Source: DATJLY01 sp035518375
GTDB taxonomy: Bacteria; Pseudomonadota; Alphaproteobacteria; ATCC43930; CGMCC-115725
Assembly (NCBI GenBank): GCA_035518375.1
Contig: DATIXQ010000004.1
Location: 1 to 64,000 of the forward strand
Direction: 5' to 3'
DNA: 64,000 bases
Shown here: positions 7,826 through 16,747 of the stretch, one piece after another
Layout of the letters: each line of letters begins with the position of its first letter
How positions within the stretch are numbered: the stretch's first letter is position 1
Made by a program: the position numbers and the translations under genes
Notes under the pieces: model-generated
The model's input: the letters and a program-made list of their open reading frames with translations, nothing else
Told to the model about the DNA's origin: nothing
Databases searched by the model: none

Positions 7826-10298
7826 CGCGCCCGCCGCTTCGCTCGGATCGGCGCTTGGCGGCCGCGCGCTCCGGCGGCGGAAGCGCGCGCTTCGCAAACA
7901 ATTCGAGGCGCGCGGAAACGCGACGATTGAGCGTGCCTTCGGGATAAAGGCCGGAGCCGTCTGTTTCGCCGGCGGCGACCCCCATCAATATCTCAAGCCC
8001 CTGATCGACCGTCTCGATCGGGATGATCCTGAAATGGCCTTCCGCCGCTGCGGCGGCAACGTCGGGGCGCAGCATCAGGTGCTGCACATTGGCGGAAGGA
8101 ATGATGACGCCTTGTCGGCCGGTCAGCCCGCGCGCGCGGCAGACGTCGAAGAATCCCTCGATCTTTTCGTTGACGCCGCCGATCGCCTGGATGCGGCCAT
8201 GCTGGTCGATCGAGCCGGTGACCGCGTAGTACTGGCGTATCGGAGTTTCGGACAGCGCCGACAGGAGCGCGAAGAGTTCCGCCGCGGATGCGCTGTCGCC
8301 CTCGACCCCGTTATAGGATTGCTCGAACACCAGGCTCGCCGTGAGCGACAGCGGCCCATTGCGGCCGAAGCGCCCGCCCAGGAACCCGGAAAGAATCATC
8401 ACACCCTTCGAATGAATGGGCCCGCCCAAGGCGACCTCGCGCTCGATATCGATGAGCTCGCCTTTGCCAAAGCGCACTTGCGCCGAGATGCGGCTCGGCT
8501 GGCCGAAGCTCGTGCCGCCCACAGTGATGACCGAAAGCCCGTTCACCTGCCCGATCGCCTCGCCGTCCGTTTCGATTCGCAGGGTGTTGCGCCCGATCTC
8601 CTCCTGGATGCGCTGGTAAATACGGTCGGCCCTTCGCCGTTGCGCCGCGAGGGCCGCCTCGATCTCGGCTCTGCCGATCACGGTCCTCGCCGCCTTGCCC
8701 GCGAGAAAGTCGGCTTCCTGCATGAGGTCGACGATCCCCCGCAACTGCGCCGAGAGCTTGCCGGCGTCGCCGCTGATACGGGCGGTTTCCTCGATGATGC
8801 GCGCCACGCCCGCGCGATCGATCGGGCGCATCTTCTCCCGCCGCGCGGACGTGGCGATGAAGCGCGCGTAGAGATCGACCGCCTCGGCCGTCCGGTCGGT
8901 ACGATCGTCGAATTCGGCCGCGACCTTGAACAACTCGGGAAAATCGGGATCGAGGCTGCTGAGGAGGTAATAGAGCAAAGGCGGTCCGACCAGCACGACC
9001 TTGACCGAAAGCGGGATCGGCTGCGGGTCGAGCGACACTGTGCTCGCGAAGCTGAGTAGCTGCTCGAGCGAGATCGTGCGGATCTCCTCGGCCCTCAGCA
9101 CTCGCTTCAAGGCATCCCAGCCGAAATTGGCGCTGAGCAGCCGCTGAGCGTCGAGAACGAGGTATCCGCCATTGGCGCGATGAAGCGCGCCTGGGACGAT
9201 GAGATTGAAGTCGGTGAAGAGCGCGCCAAACCGCGCCATGTGCTCGATGCGGCCCAAGAGGTTCTGGAGGGTCGGATGATCCTCGTAGATGATCGGCGCG
9301 CCGCTATGGCCGGAATTGTCGACGATGACATTCACGTGGTATCGGCGGAACGCGGTCTCTTCGTCGATCCGCGCCTCGGCCATGCCAAGCCCTTGGCCGT
9401 CGCGGTTCGAGCCAAGGAAATCGTCCGCGTGCTCGAGGATGTCGTGCTCGACCTCCTGCAGGTAGGTCGCGATCTCGGGGATGTCGGCGAAGGTTGTGCG
9501 CACGTCGCCGAGCAGGTGCGTGACGACGCCGGCGCTGGTATCGCGGTTGAGCTTGCGCACGGCGTCGCGATGCTCGCGTTCCCATTCCGGGATGCGGCGC
9601 ACGGTCGCCTCGAGTTCCGCCTGCAGCGCCTGGATGTCTGCCGTGATGCGGTTCCGCTCCTCCGAGGCCATACGCTGGAAAACGTCCGGCGGAATGACCT
9701 CGCCGTTGTGCATCGGCGCGAGGCCAAGGCCCATCGGCGTGCGGATCAGCGCGACGCCTTTGGCCTCGGCCTTGTGTTGGAGGGCGCCGAACGCCTCCTC
9801 GTTGCGGTGCTTGAACTGGTCGTCGATGATTTCGCGGCGGGCCCGATAGTCTTCGCGCTCGAACGCCGCGGGAAGCGCCACGCGCAACTCGTTCACGAGC
9901 CGCTGCATGGCGTCGCGGAGCGGCACCGCCCGGCCGGTCGGCATCTTCAGCGCGCGCGGACGGTGCGGATCGTCGAAATTGTTGACGTAGCACCAGTCGG
10001 GTGGCGTTTCTTCTGAAGCCGCCTGCGCCTCAAGCACGGACTCCACGAGCGTATGCTTGCCGGTCCCGGTCGGGCCGAAGGCGAACACGTTAAAGCCCTT
10101 GCGGCGCATGGCGGTGCCGAACCGGACCGCTTCGATTGCCCGCTCCTGACCAACGAGGCCCGGGAGGTCCGGCAAATCATCGGTCGTCGTGAAGCCCAAT
10201 GCAGCCTCATCGCAGGCGCGACGGAGCAGGGATGGGGCGAGCGGCTGCCCGGCAACCCATGCCGGTTCCGCTTTCACCGTCGCGACGGTCGTGTCCAA
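7818..10298 (-). CDS. Lon-related ATP-dependent protease (AAA plus S16 domain)
   Basis: About 826 aa. The N-terminal P-loop ATPase has GPTGTGKH near residue 75-82. A long helical insert follows, then a C-terminal Lon (S16) protease domain with the Ser motif VEGDSASAAELFALL and the Lys motif IGGVNEKIEGF of the Ser-Lys dyad. It matches the stand-alone Lon-like proteins (LonB/YcbZ type) rather than housekeeping Lon, since it lacks the LAN substrate domain. The TTG at 10298 is preferred because AGGGAGGA lies 4 nt before it; a TTG 18 nt further up has no site. It sits between carbamate kinase (60 bp gap) and the USP-like gene (overlap) in the box-controlled operon. Likely role: protein quality control in oxygen-limited cells. 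Confidence 0.9.
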   Translation of the reverse strand: MDTTVATVKAEPAWVAGQPLAPSLLRRACDEAALGFTTTDDLPDLPGLVGQERAIEAVRFGTAMRRKGFNVFAFGPTGTGKHTLVESVLEAQAASEETPPDWCYVNNFDDPHRPRALKMPTGRAVPLRDAMQRLVNELRVALPAAFEREDYRARREIIDDQFKHRNEEAFGALQHKAEAKGVALIRTPMGLGLAPMHNGEVIPPDVFQRMASEERNRITADIQALQAELEATVRRIPEWEREHRDAVRKLNRDTSAGVVTHLLGDVRTTFADIPEIATYLQEVEHDILEHADDFLGSNRDGQGLGMAEARIDEETAFRRYHVNVIVDNSGHSGAPIIYEDHPTLQNLLGRIEHMARFGALFTDFNLIVPGALHRANGGYLVLDAQRLLSANFGWDALKRVLRAEEIRTISLEQLLSFASTVSLDPQPIPLSVKVVLVGPPLLYYLLSSLDPDFPELFKVAAEFDDRTDRTAEAVDLYARFIATSARREKMRPIDRAGVARIIEETARISGDAGKLSAQLRGIVDLMQEADFLAGKAARTVIGRAEIEAALAAQRRRADRIYQRIQEEIGRNTLRIETDGEAIGQVNGLSVITVGGTSFGQPSRISAQVRFGKGELIDIEREVALGGPIHSKGVMILSGFLGGRFGRNGPLSLTASLVFEQSYNGVEGDSASAAELFALLSALSETPIRQYYAVTGSIDQHGRIQAIGGVNEKIEGFFDVCRARGLTGRQGVIIPSANVQHLMLRPDVAAAAAEGHFRIIPIETVDQGLEILMGVAAGETDGSGLYPEGTLNRRVSARLELFAKRALPPPERAAAKRRSERSGGRDG

Positions 10299-10358
10299 GG
10301 TTTCCTCCCTAGCCAAAGTGAGCTTGGGCGAGTGCGAGAGGTCGGTCGTCGATCCATC

Positions 10359-11261
10359 TCACCCCTGGGTGATGATGGTACCACGGTGTCCACCCAGTAT
10401 GGCTTCCGCGTCCTCCACCGCGCCGATAGCGGCCCAGCGGCCGGTTGCCTCGACGAACCGGCAGGCCGCTTCCACCTTCGGGCCCATGGAACCTGCCGCA
10501 TAGCTATGCCGGGCGAGTTCCGCCGGGGTCGTGCGTCCGATCGGCTCGCCGCCGTGATTGGGCCAGCGCGCGAAGACGCCCGGAACGTCCGTCAGCAGCA
10601 GCAGCGCATCCGCGCCAAGCGACTCCGCCAAGAGGGCTGCGGCGAGGTCCTTGTCGATGACCGCTTCGGCGCCGCTGATGCCGTGCTCCGTCACGACGAC
10701 CGGAATTCCGCCGCCGCCGGCGCAGACGACGATCGTGCCGGCCTCGAGCAGGAGCTTGATCGCAGCAAGCTCGCGCACTTTGCGTGGCCGAGGAGACGGT
10801 ACGGCGCGCCGCCACGCGCCACCATCGCGCACCATCGACCAGGAGAGCTCCGTCTCGAGGCGTCGTGCGGCCGCTTCGTCGTAGAGTGGTCCGATCGGTT
10901 TGCTCGGGCGGCGAAAGGCAGGATCAGCGGCATCGACCTCGACTTGTGTCAGCAAGGCCGCGATCTCGCGATCCGGCAACGCGCTGGCAAGCGCAGACTC
11001 GAGGAGATAGCCGATCATCCCTTCCGTCTCGGCGCCGAGCACGTCGAGCGGGTAGGGACGCACCGCACGATAGGCCGCCGCCTGTAGCGCCAAGAGGCCG
11101 ACCTGCGGCCCGTTGCCGTGCGTTACGACGACAGCATGGTCGCGGGCGATGGGCGCGATCGCAGCTGCGGCGTTTGCGACATTCCGGCGTTGGATGTCGG
11201 CATCAAGCGGCTCGCCCCGCCGCAACAGGGCATTTCCGCCAAGCGCTAGGACGAGGCGCAC
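10359..11261 (-). CDS. arcC: carbamate kinase
   Basis: 300 aa amino-acid-kinase fold. LVLALGGNALLRRGE at the N-terminus, VVVTHGNGPQVGLLAL at about 44-59, CAGGGGIPVV and VIDKDLAAALLA are the carbamate-kinase signatures. In the family it moves phosphate from carbamoyl phosphate to ADP, giving ATP, CO2 and NH3, the last step of arginine/agmatine fermentation. No arginine deiminase or ornithine transcarbamylase gene is nearby, so the source of carbamoyl phosphate is not visible. GTG start, overlapping the GTPase stop by 16 nt. It is the third gene of the operon from 13721; ATP yield without respiration would suit the FixK-like control. Confidence 0.9.
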   Translation of the reverse strand: MRLVLALGGNALLRRGEPLDADIQRRNVANAAAAIAPIARDHAVVVTHGNGPQVGLLALQAAAYRAVRPYPLDVLGAETEGMIGYLLESALASALPDREIAALLTQVEVDAADPAFRRPSKPIGPLYDEAAARRLETELSWSMVRDGGAWRRAVPSPRPRKVRELAAIKLLLEAGTIVVCAGGGGIPVVVTEHGISGAEAVIDKDLAAALLAESLGADALLLLTDVPGVFARWPNHGGEPIGRTTPAELARHSYAAGSMGPKVEAACRFVEATGRWAAIGAVEDAEAILGGHRGTIITQG

Positions 11262-12625
11262 GGCAAGCCGTCGATGAAGCGGTCGAGCAGCGTAGAAAGG
11301 CGTGGCTCGTCGAGCTCGGCATAATCATATCGCGCCCGCACGACCGGCTTGGCGATCGGAATGAGGCGCGCAAGGTCAATAGGCGTTGCGGAGACAACGA
11401 GGTCGGCATCGCAAGCGGCAATAGTGTCGGCCAATGCTTCGAGCTCGGATTGGCCGTAGCCGAGCGCCGGCAGAACGCGGCCGATATGCGGATAGGTCTT
11501 GAAAGCGTCGCCGATCTCGCGCCGCGCGTTTGGCCGCGGATCGACGATCGCGGCGGCTCCCGCCGCAAGCGCCGCCACGTATCCCGCGCCATAGGCCATG
11601 CCTCCGTGCGTGATCGTTGGGCCGTCTTCGATCACGAGGACCCGGCGACCTTTGACGGCCGCCGGATCGTCGAGCCGCACCGGCGATGCCGAGCGGACGA
11701 TCGGCGCCTCCGGGTTGAGGCGCTTCAGCTGCTCGGAAACTCGTTGCACATCCGCCGGTGCCGCGCCGTCCGCCTTGGTGATGACGAGAATATCGGCCAT
11801 GCGCAGGACCGCCTCGCCAGGATGGTGGGTCTGAAGCTGTTGCGGCCGCAAAGCGTCGGCAAGCGCGATGTGAAGATCGGGCCGGATGAAGGGGAAGTCG
11901 TTGTTGCCGCCATCCCACAATATGACGTCGCAGTCCTGCTCGGCCGCCGTCAGGATGGCGGCGTAATCGACGCCGGCATAGACGGTGTTGCCGATGGCGA
12001 GATGAGGCTCGTATTCCTCGCGCTCCTCGATCGTGCAAGCCGCCTTGTCGAGGTCGGCGAGCGAGGCAAAGCGCTGCACGCGCTCCGCGACAAGATCGCC
12101 ATATGGCATCGGGTGGCGCAGGACCGCGACGCGTTTTCCACGATCGCGCAGACGGCGCGAGAGGAACCGTGCCACGATCGATTTGCCGCATCCGGTACGA
12201 ACCGCGCTGACGGCGATCACCGGCCGGCGCGACGTCAGCATGGTCCGCGTCGGGCCGAGCAGAACGAAATCCGCGCCCAAGGCGAGCGCGCGAGACGCAA
12301 CATGCATCACATGCTCATGCGTCACGTCGCTATAGGCGAAGACGACCTCGTCGATGGGGCCGGCGATCGTCTCGAGCTGCGCCTCGTCCAGGATGGGAAT
12401 GCCATCGGGATAAAGCGGCCCTGCAAGCGCGGCCGGATAGCGCCGTCCCGCAATCCCGGGAATCTGCGCTGCGGTGAAGGCAACGACATTCACTCCCGGA
12501 TTGTCGCGATAGACGACATTGAAATTGTGAAAGTCGCGCCCCGCGGCGCCGAGGATGACGACGCGGCGTGCGGGCGCTTGCGGCGTCCCCTCAGATGCAG
12601 TGCGTGTGAATCGGGGTAAAGCCAT
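11246..12625 (-). CDS. cyclic 2,3-diphosphoglycerate synthetase-like P-loop GTPase (COG2403)
   Basis: 459 aa. An N-terminal Rossmann-like part (RRVVILGAAGRDFHNFN at 20-36) precedes a P-loop domain with VRTGCGKS at 142-149, a Walker B-like DVILWDGGNNDFPF and a VITKADGA guanine-specificity-like motif. The layout matches bacterial proteins annotated as predicted GTPases related to archaeal cDPG synthetase; their reaction in bacteria is not established. Start ATG 12625 lies inside the end of the decarboxylase gene (35 nt overlap) and the end overlaps carbamate kinase, so the three are translationally linked. It may handle an acyl- or phospho-metabolite tied to the neighbours. Confidence 0.8.
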   Translation of the reverse strand: MALPRFTRTASEGTPQAPARRVVILGAAGRDFHNFNVVYRDNPGVNVVAFTAAQIPGIAGRRYPAALAGPLYPDGIPILDEAQLETIAGPIDEVVFAYSDVTHEHVMHVASRALALGADFVLLGPTRTMLTSRRPVIAVSAVRTGCGKSIVARFLSRRLRDRGKRVAVLRHPMPYGDLVAERVQRFASLADLDKAACTIEEREEYEPHLAIGNTVYAGVDYAAILTAAEQDCDVILWDGGNNDFPFIRPDLHIALADALRPQQLQTHHPGEAVLRMADILVITKADGAAPADVQRVSEQLKRLNPEAPIVRSASPVRLDDPAAVKGRRVLVIEDGPTITHGGMAYGAGYVAALAAGAAAIVDPRPNARREIGDAFKTYPHIGRVLPALGYGQSELEALADTIAACDADLVVSATPIDLARLIPIAKPVVRARYDYAELDEPRLSTLLDRFIDGLPCASS

Positions 12626-13721
12626 TGAACTCGACCGAAGCGTAGCTCGCGGTGTAGGCGCCGGCGGACAGGAAATCGATCGGATCGCCCGCCTTCAGGT
12701 CCAGCGGCAGCGCATACTCCGCCCGCTGATAAAGAATGTCGGTGCTGTCGCAACTCGGGCCCGCGAGCGTCGCCGGCTCTCCTGGTGCGCCGTTGTGTGG
12801 CGTTCGGATGCGATATTGGATCCGCTCCTCGTACGTCTCCGGCAGCCCGTTGTAACGGCCGGCGTCGAGATAGACCCAGCGCCGGCGGGAATGGCGCGAC
12901 TTTTGCGCGACCAGAAGCACGGTGCTTCGCAGCAGGCCGGCGTCGCCGACAAGGTGGCGCCCCGGCTCGACGATGAGATGCGGCCGCGTGCCGGCGAACT
13001 CAAAGGCAAGAGCGGTCTCGATCGCCTCGGCATAAGCGGCGATGGGCGGAACCGGCGCGCGATATTGCGCCGGCATGCCGCCGCCGACGTTGAGCAGCTC
13101 GAGGTCGAGGCCGGACTTCGCGCACGCCCGAAACACGCCCGACGTCCCTGCGATGGCCAATGCCCATTCGTGCGGATCCAGCTGCTGCGATCCGACGTGA
13201 AACGATAGCCCGACCGGACGCAGGCCGCGTGCGCGCGCGCTGAGAAGAAGCTCGGTCGCCATCTCGTGCGAGCATCCGAACTTCCGGCTCAATGGCCATT
13301 GCGATCCCGTGTTGGCGACCAGCAGCCGGCAGAACACGCGGGCGCCCGGCGCCACGCGCGCGAGCTTGTCGAGCTCGCCGGCGCTGTCGAAAGCGAAAAG
13401 GTCAATCCCCTCGCGAACCGCGCGAGCGATGTCGCGCTCCTTCTTGATCGTGTTGCCGAAAGAGCATCGCGCGGGCGGGACGCCATGGCGCAGGCAGCGG
13501 TCAATCTCGCCGGAGCTTGCAAGATCGAAGCTCGCGCCAAGCGCGGCGAGCGTCTCGATGATCGCGGGGGCCGGGTTTGCCTTCACGGCGTAATAGATGG
13601 ATGCGCCGGGCATAAGTTCGCGCAGCGCGCGATACCTCGCGCGGACGACCTCGAGATCGATCACGAGGAACGGCGTCTCGGCGCGCGTCTCGGTGAGAAA
13701 TCGATCGATACGCTCGGTCAT
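12591..13721 (-). CDS. ornithine/diaminopimelate-type PLP decarboxylase (fold III)
   Basis: 376 aa alanine-racemase-fold decarboxylase. The PLP lysine is K48 in IYYAVKANP. HVGSQ at 175-179, GGG at 213-215, EPGRH at 252-256, and GPSCDSTDIL at 321-330 (catalytic Cys324, Asp325) are all present. The GAYTASYASVEFNGF ending is typical of ornithine (or lysine/ornithine) decarboxylases, so putrescine or cadaverine synthesis is likely. First gene of a five-gene operon. The FNR/FixK-like box at 13756-13769 is centred exactly 41.5 bp before the A of this ATG and there is no ribosome site, so a leaderless mRNA is predicted. With carbamate kinase two genes on, nitrogen and ATP salvage at low oxygen is plausible. 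Confidence 0.9.
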   Translation of the reverse strand: MTERIDRFLTETRAETPFLVIDLEVVRARYRALRELMPGASIYYAVKANPAPAIIETLAALGASFDLASSGEIDRCLRHGVPPARCSFGNTIKKERDIARAVREGIDLFAFDSAGELDKLARVAPGARVFCRLLVANTGSQWPLSRKFGCSHEMATELLLSARARGLRPVGLSFHVGSQQLDPHEWALAIAGTSGVFRACAKSGLDLELLNVGGGMPAQYRAPVPPIAAYAEAIETALAFEFAGTRPHLIVEPGRHLVGDAGLLRSTVLLVAQKSRHSRRRWVYLDAGRYNGLPETYEERIQYRIRTPHNGAPGEPATLAGPSCDSTDILYQRAEYALPLDLKAGDPIDFLSAGAYTASYASVEFNGFTPIHTHCI

Positions 13722-13755
13722 GAGTTCACGATGTCGTCCCTGTCGTCGAAACGCT

Positions 13756-13769
13756 TTGACCTAGCTCAA
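13756..13769 (-). promoter_or_regulatory. FNR/FixK-like box of the decarboxylase operon
   Basis: TTGACCTAGCTCAA, a symmetric TTGA-N6-TCAA box. Its centre (13762.5) is 41.5 bp from the start codon's A at 13721. It could also act on the diverging hsp20 at a distance, but hsp20 has its own box. The -10 position on the minus strand holds a weak CATCGT. Confidence 0.7.
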
Positions 13770-13820
13770 TGTCATCCGAGCGCGGGGTTCCATTCGCCCC
13801 GTGCGCGTTCGGTTCAGGGT

Positions 13821-13834
13821 TTGCGCTGGATCAA
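13821..13834 (+). promoter_or_regulatory. FNR/FixK-like box upstream of hsp20
   Basis: TTGCGCTGGATCAA, an intact ATCAA half with a TTG left half. It is 66 bp before the hsp20 ATG; at -41.5 the start would be near 13869, just after a TTAAAA stretch at 13855-13860, giving a leader of about 31 nt. That is too short for a ROSE-type RNA thermometer. Confidence 0.5.
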
Positions 13835-13899
13835 GGCAGGGCCGCGGCAGCAGGTTAAAACTCGCTCGCCTATCACGATCGATCCAAAGGAGTTCCCTC

Positions 13900-14403
13900 A
13901 TGGCTAGCACCCCCGTCGAAGTGAAGAAGGCTCCCGCTCCGCACACCGCGATGCGTCCGTTCCCGAGCTTCCGCGACGAGTTCGACCGCATGTTCGACCG
14001 GTTCGCCGGCTTCGGCATGCCCTCGATGCGCCGGATGTTCGACCTCATCCCCGAGGAGAGCATGAACTTCAACGTGCCCGCCGTCGACGTGACCGAGGAC
14101 GACAAGGCCTACAAGATCGCGGCCGAGCTGCCGGGTCTTGAAGAGAAGAACATCGAGGTGACGCTCACCGGCGATGTCCTGACCCTCAAGGGCGAGAAGC
14201 GGCAGGAGAAGGAAGAGAAGAACAAGAATTGGTACGTGTCGGAGCGCGCCTACGGCTCGTTCCAGCGCGCGTTCGAGTTGCCGGATGGCATCGACCGCGA
14301 CAAGATCGCCGCCGAATTCTCGAAAGGCGTTCTCACCGTCACGCTGCCCAAGAGTGCGGAAGTGCAGAAGCAGCAGAAGAAGATCGACATCAAGGCGGCT
14401 TAA
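13900..14403 (+). CDS. hsp20: Hsp20-family small heat-shock protein
   Basis: 167 aa, the usual size for class A bacterial sHSPs. The alpha-crystallin domain spans about 57-150: NFNVPAVDVTEDDKAYKIAA opens it, ELPGLEEKNIEV follows, and GVLTVTLPK at 143-151 is the conserved G-V-L motif. The C-terminal tail is short, basic and ends KIDIKAA, with an I-x-I-like motif. It is an ATP-independent cytoplasmic holdase that keeps unfolding proteins soluble. Strong start: AAAGGAG lies 7 nt before the ATG. A FixK-like box is at 13821-13834. phaC follows on the same strand after a 12-bp hairpin. Confidence 0.95.
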   Translation: MASTPVEVKKAPAPHTAMRPFPSFRDEFDRMFDRFAGFGMPSMRRMFDLIPEESMNFNVPAVDVTEDDKAYKIAAELPGLEEKNIEVTLTGDVLTLKGEKRQEKEEKNKNWYVSERAYGSFQRAFELPDGIDRDKIAAEFSKGVLTVTLPKSAEVQKQQKKIDIKAA

Positions 14404-14452
14404 ACGCCATTCGCTTCGCCTTCTAGTATCTCGTTACAGTGTAGCGCGCCTT

Positions 14453-14480
14453 CCTGCCCTCCCGCCGTCGGGAGGGCAGG
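14453..14480 (+). terminator. strong hairpin between hsp20 and phaC
   Basis: A perfect 12-bp stem (CCTGCCCTCCCG / CGGGAGGGCAGG) with a 4-nt loop, 50 nt after the hsp20 stop and 22 nt before the phaC ATG. No U-tract follows, so it may be a weak or factor-assisted terminator, an mRNA-stabilising stem, or a leader structure acting on phaC. Confidence 0.5.
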
Positions 14481-14502
14481 AGCCGCACGCGAAAGGTTCG
14501 GC

Positions 14503-16395
14503 ATGACCGAAGATAAAGAGGGCGCGGCGGCGGCCGAGATCAAGGAGAGCCGGGCTTCCCCGAGCGTGACGAAACCGTCGTTCTTCTCGATTGCCGCGTC
14601 GCCTGCGGGGGCACGTGTTCAACCCGCGACGATTGCGCCGGCGCAGCCGTCCGAACTGCCCGCGGACGTCGAGGATATCGAGCCTCCGCCTCCGTTCGAC
14701 CGGCTCCTGCATGCAGGGCTCGGGCGTTTCACGGCCGGCTTGTCGCCGGCATCGCTGGCGCTCGCCTATGTGGACTGGGCGATGCATCTCGCGGCCGCGC
14801 CCGGCAAGCGGCAGCAGCTTGTCGAGAAGGCGGCGCGCAAGCTCATCCGCTTTCTCACCTATGCCACGCGCCAAGCGGCAGACCGTGACGCCCAGCCGTG
14901 CATCGAGCCGCTGCCACAGGACCGCCGGTTTCGGAGCGAGCAGTGGCGGCAATGGCCTTTCAACCTGACCTATCAGGCATTTCTTCTGCAACAGCAGTGG
15001 TGGCACAACGCAACGACCGGCATCAGCGGCGTTTCACGCCATCACGAGCAGGTGTCGTCGTTCGCGGCGCGGCAATGGCTCGACATCTTCGCACCCTCGA
15101 ACTTCGTCTGCACCAATCCCGAGCTCTTCGAGGTGACGCTCCGCGAAGGCGGGCTCAATCTCGTGCGCGGTTTCATGAATTTCCTCGAAGATTGGGAGCG
15201 AACCCTGGGCGGCCGTCCGCCGCCCGGCACCGACGCGTTCAAACCCGGCGTCAACGTCGCCGCGACCCGAGGCGAGGTGGTCTTCCGCAACGGCCTCATC
15301 GAGCTCATCCAATACGCGCCTACGACCGCCGAAGTCCGGGCCGAGCCCATGCTGATCGTGCCGGCCTGGATCATGAAGTACTACATCCTCGATCTTTCTG
15401 AACAGAATTCGCTCGTCAAATATCTGGTCGATCGCGGCCACACCGTCTTCATGATCTCGTGGCACAATCCTGGTCCCGAGGACCGCGATCTCGGGCTCGA
15501 CGATTACCTGCGCCTCGGGCCCCTTGCGGCGCTCGACGCGATCCGCACGATTGTCCCGGGCCGGCGGGTCAACGCCGTCGGCTATTGCCTCGGCGGGACG
15601 CTGCTCGCGATCGCGGCCGCCTTCCTCGCGCGCGAGCATCGGGACGAGCTCAATTCCATCTCGCTTCTCGCGGCGCAGACCGACTTCACCGAGGCCGGCG
15701 AGCTTACGTTGTTCATCGACGAGGGGCAGCTCAATTTCCTCGAAGATATGATGTGGAACCAGGGCTATCTCGATACGCGGCAGATGTCGGGCGCGTTTCA
15801 GCTTCTGCGCTCGAACGATCTTGTCTGGTCGCGTCTCGCGCGCGACTACCTCATGGGGCAACGGACGCCAATGACGGATCTCATGGCGTGGAACGCCGAC
15901 ACCACTCGGATGCCCTACCGCATGCATAGCCAATATCTGCGCCGCCTCTTTCTCGACAACGATCTGTTCGAGGGGCGCTACACGGTCGAAGGACGCACCA
16001 TCGCGCTCCGCGACATTCGCGCCCCGATCTTCGCGGTTGCGACCGAGCAGGATCATGTGGCGCCCTGGCGCTCGGTCTATAAAATCAATCTCATGAGCGA
16101 TGCGGGCGTTACTTTCGTACTCACCAGTGGCGGCCACAACGCGGGCATCGTGAGCGAGCCCGGCCATCCGCACCGCCATTACCGGCTCGCGCCGCGCACG
16201 GCCGACCAGCCCTATATAGATGCCGACACCTGGTACAGCGCGGTCGCGCCGAGCGAAGGCTCGTGGTGGCCCGCATGGGCCGCGTGGCTCGAAGAGAAGT
16301 CGGAGGCGCGCGTTCCGCCTCCCGCGGTTGGTGCCCCCGCGAAGGGATTGTCCCCGCTAGGACCGGCGCCGGGCCGCTACATTCATGAGCGCTGA
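14503..16395 (+). CDS. phaC: class I poly(3-hydroxyalkanoate) synthase
   Basis: 630 aa. Joins (R)-3-hydroxyacyl-CoA units into polyester granules, releasing CoA. An N-terminal low-complexity stretch (1-60) leads into the PhaC N-domain and an alpha/beta-hydrolase core. The lipase-like box is GYCLGG with nucleophile Cys362; Asp517 (TEQDHVAPW) and His545 (SGGHNAG) complete the triad. Size fits class I or II enzymes that work without PhaE/PhaR subunits. No phaA/B is nearby. It lies between hsp20 and a cytochrome c gene on the same strand, inside the FixK-box region, which suits storage of excess reductant when oxygen is short. Confidence 0.95.
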   Translation: MTEDKEGAAAAEIKESRASPSVTKPSFFSIAASPAGARVQPATIAPAQPSELPADVEDIEPPPPFDRLLHAGLGRFTAGLSPASLALAYVDWAMHLAAAPGKRQQLVEKAARKLIRFLTYATRQAADRDAQPCIEPLPQDRRFRSEQWRQWPFNLTYQAFLLQQQWWHNATTGISGVSRHHEQVSSFAARQWLDIFAPSNFVCTNPELFEVTLREGGLNLVRGFMNFLEDWERTLGGRPPPGTDAFKPGVNVAATRGEVVFRNGLIELIQYAPTTAEVRAEPMLIVPAWIMKYYILDLSEQNSLVKYLVDRGHTVFMISWHNPGPEDRDLGLDDYLRLGPLAALDAIRTIVPGRRVNAVGYCLGGTLLAIAAAFLAREHRDELNSISLLAAQTDFTEAGELTLFIDEGQLNFLEDMMWNQGYLDTRQMSGAFQLLRSNDLVWSRLARDYLMGQRTPMTDLMAWNADTTRMPYRMHSQYLRRLFLDNDLFEGRYTVEGRTIALRDIRAPIFAVATEQDHVAPWRSVYKINLMSDAGVTFVLTSGGHNAGIVSEPGHPHRHYRLAPRTADQPYIDADTWYSAVAPSEGSWWPAWAAWLEEKSEARVPPPAVGAPAKGLSPLGPAPGRYIHER

Positions 16396-16414
16396 CGCAA
16401 AAAGGAAGACCAAG

Positions 16415-16729
16415 ATGATTCCATCGCTGCTCTCTCGCCGCCTCCCCCTTGCGCTCGCATTTGCGGCGGGATTTGCGGGGCAAGCAATCGCAGCGGACGC
16501 CGACGCTGGCAAGCGCCTCGCCGACCAGTGGTGCACGAGTTGCCACGTGGTTGGCGGCGGGGGCCACGGCACCGACGCCGCACCTCCCTTGCCGACCATT
16601 GCAAAATCGATCCAGGATCCGGCGCGACTGCGGGCGTGGCTCGTAGCGCCGCACCCGCCGATGCCGAACCTCAACCTCTCGCGCGCGGAGATCGACAATA
16701 TTACCGCGTATCTCGAGAGCCTGAGATAG
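16415..16729 (+). CDS. small periplasmic class I cytochrome c
   Basis: 104 aa. A Sec signal peptide (MIPSLLSRRLPLALAFAAGF, cut after AIAA near 27) is followed by a compact c-type domain with one haem motif CTSCH at 40-44 and a PPMPNLNLS stretch that supplies the likely axial Met. ATG 16415 has AAGGAAG about 7 nt upstream; an earlier ATG 30 nt up lies in the phaC end and has no site. It starts 19 nt after phaC and is probably co-transcribed. It would act as a soluble electron carrier; partner oxidase or reductase genes are not in the window. Confidence 0.9.
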   Translation: MIPSLLSRRLPLALAFAAGFAGQAIAADADAGKRLADQWCTSCHVVGGGGHGTDAAPPLPTIAKSIQDPARLRAWLVAPHPPMPNLNLSRAEIDNITAYLESLR

Positions 16730-16747
16730 CGCTGAGACGCGCCTCGA

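Noticed and set aside
10784..12619. 611-codon plus-strand frame opposite the GTPase and carbamate kinase genes
   Set aside because: Arg/Ala-rich composition without motifs; the minus-strand genes have clear signatures and overlapping operon structure.
13835..13899. ROSE-type RNA thermometer before hsp20
   Set aside because: The leader predicted from the FixK-like box is only about 31 nt and no multi-stem structure masking the AAAGGAG site is evident.
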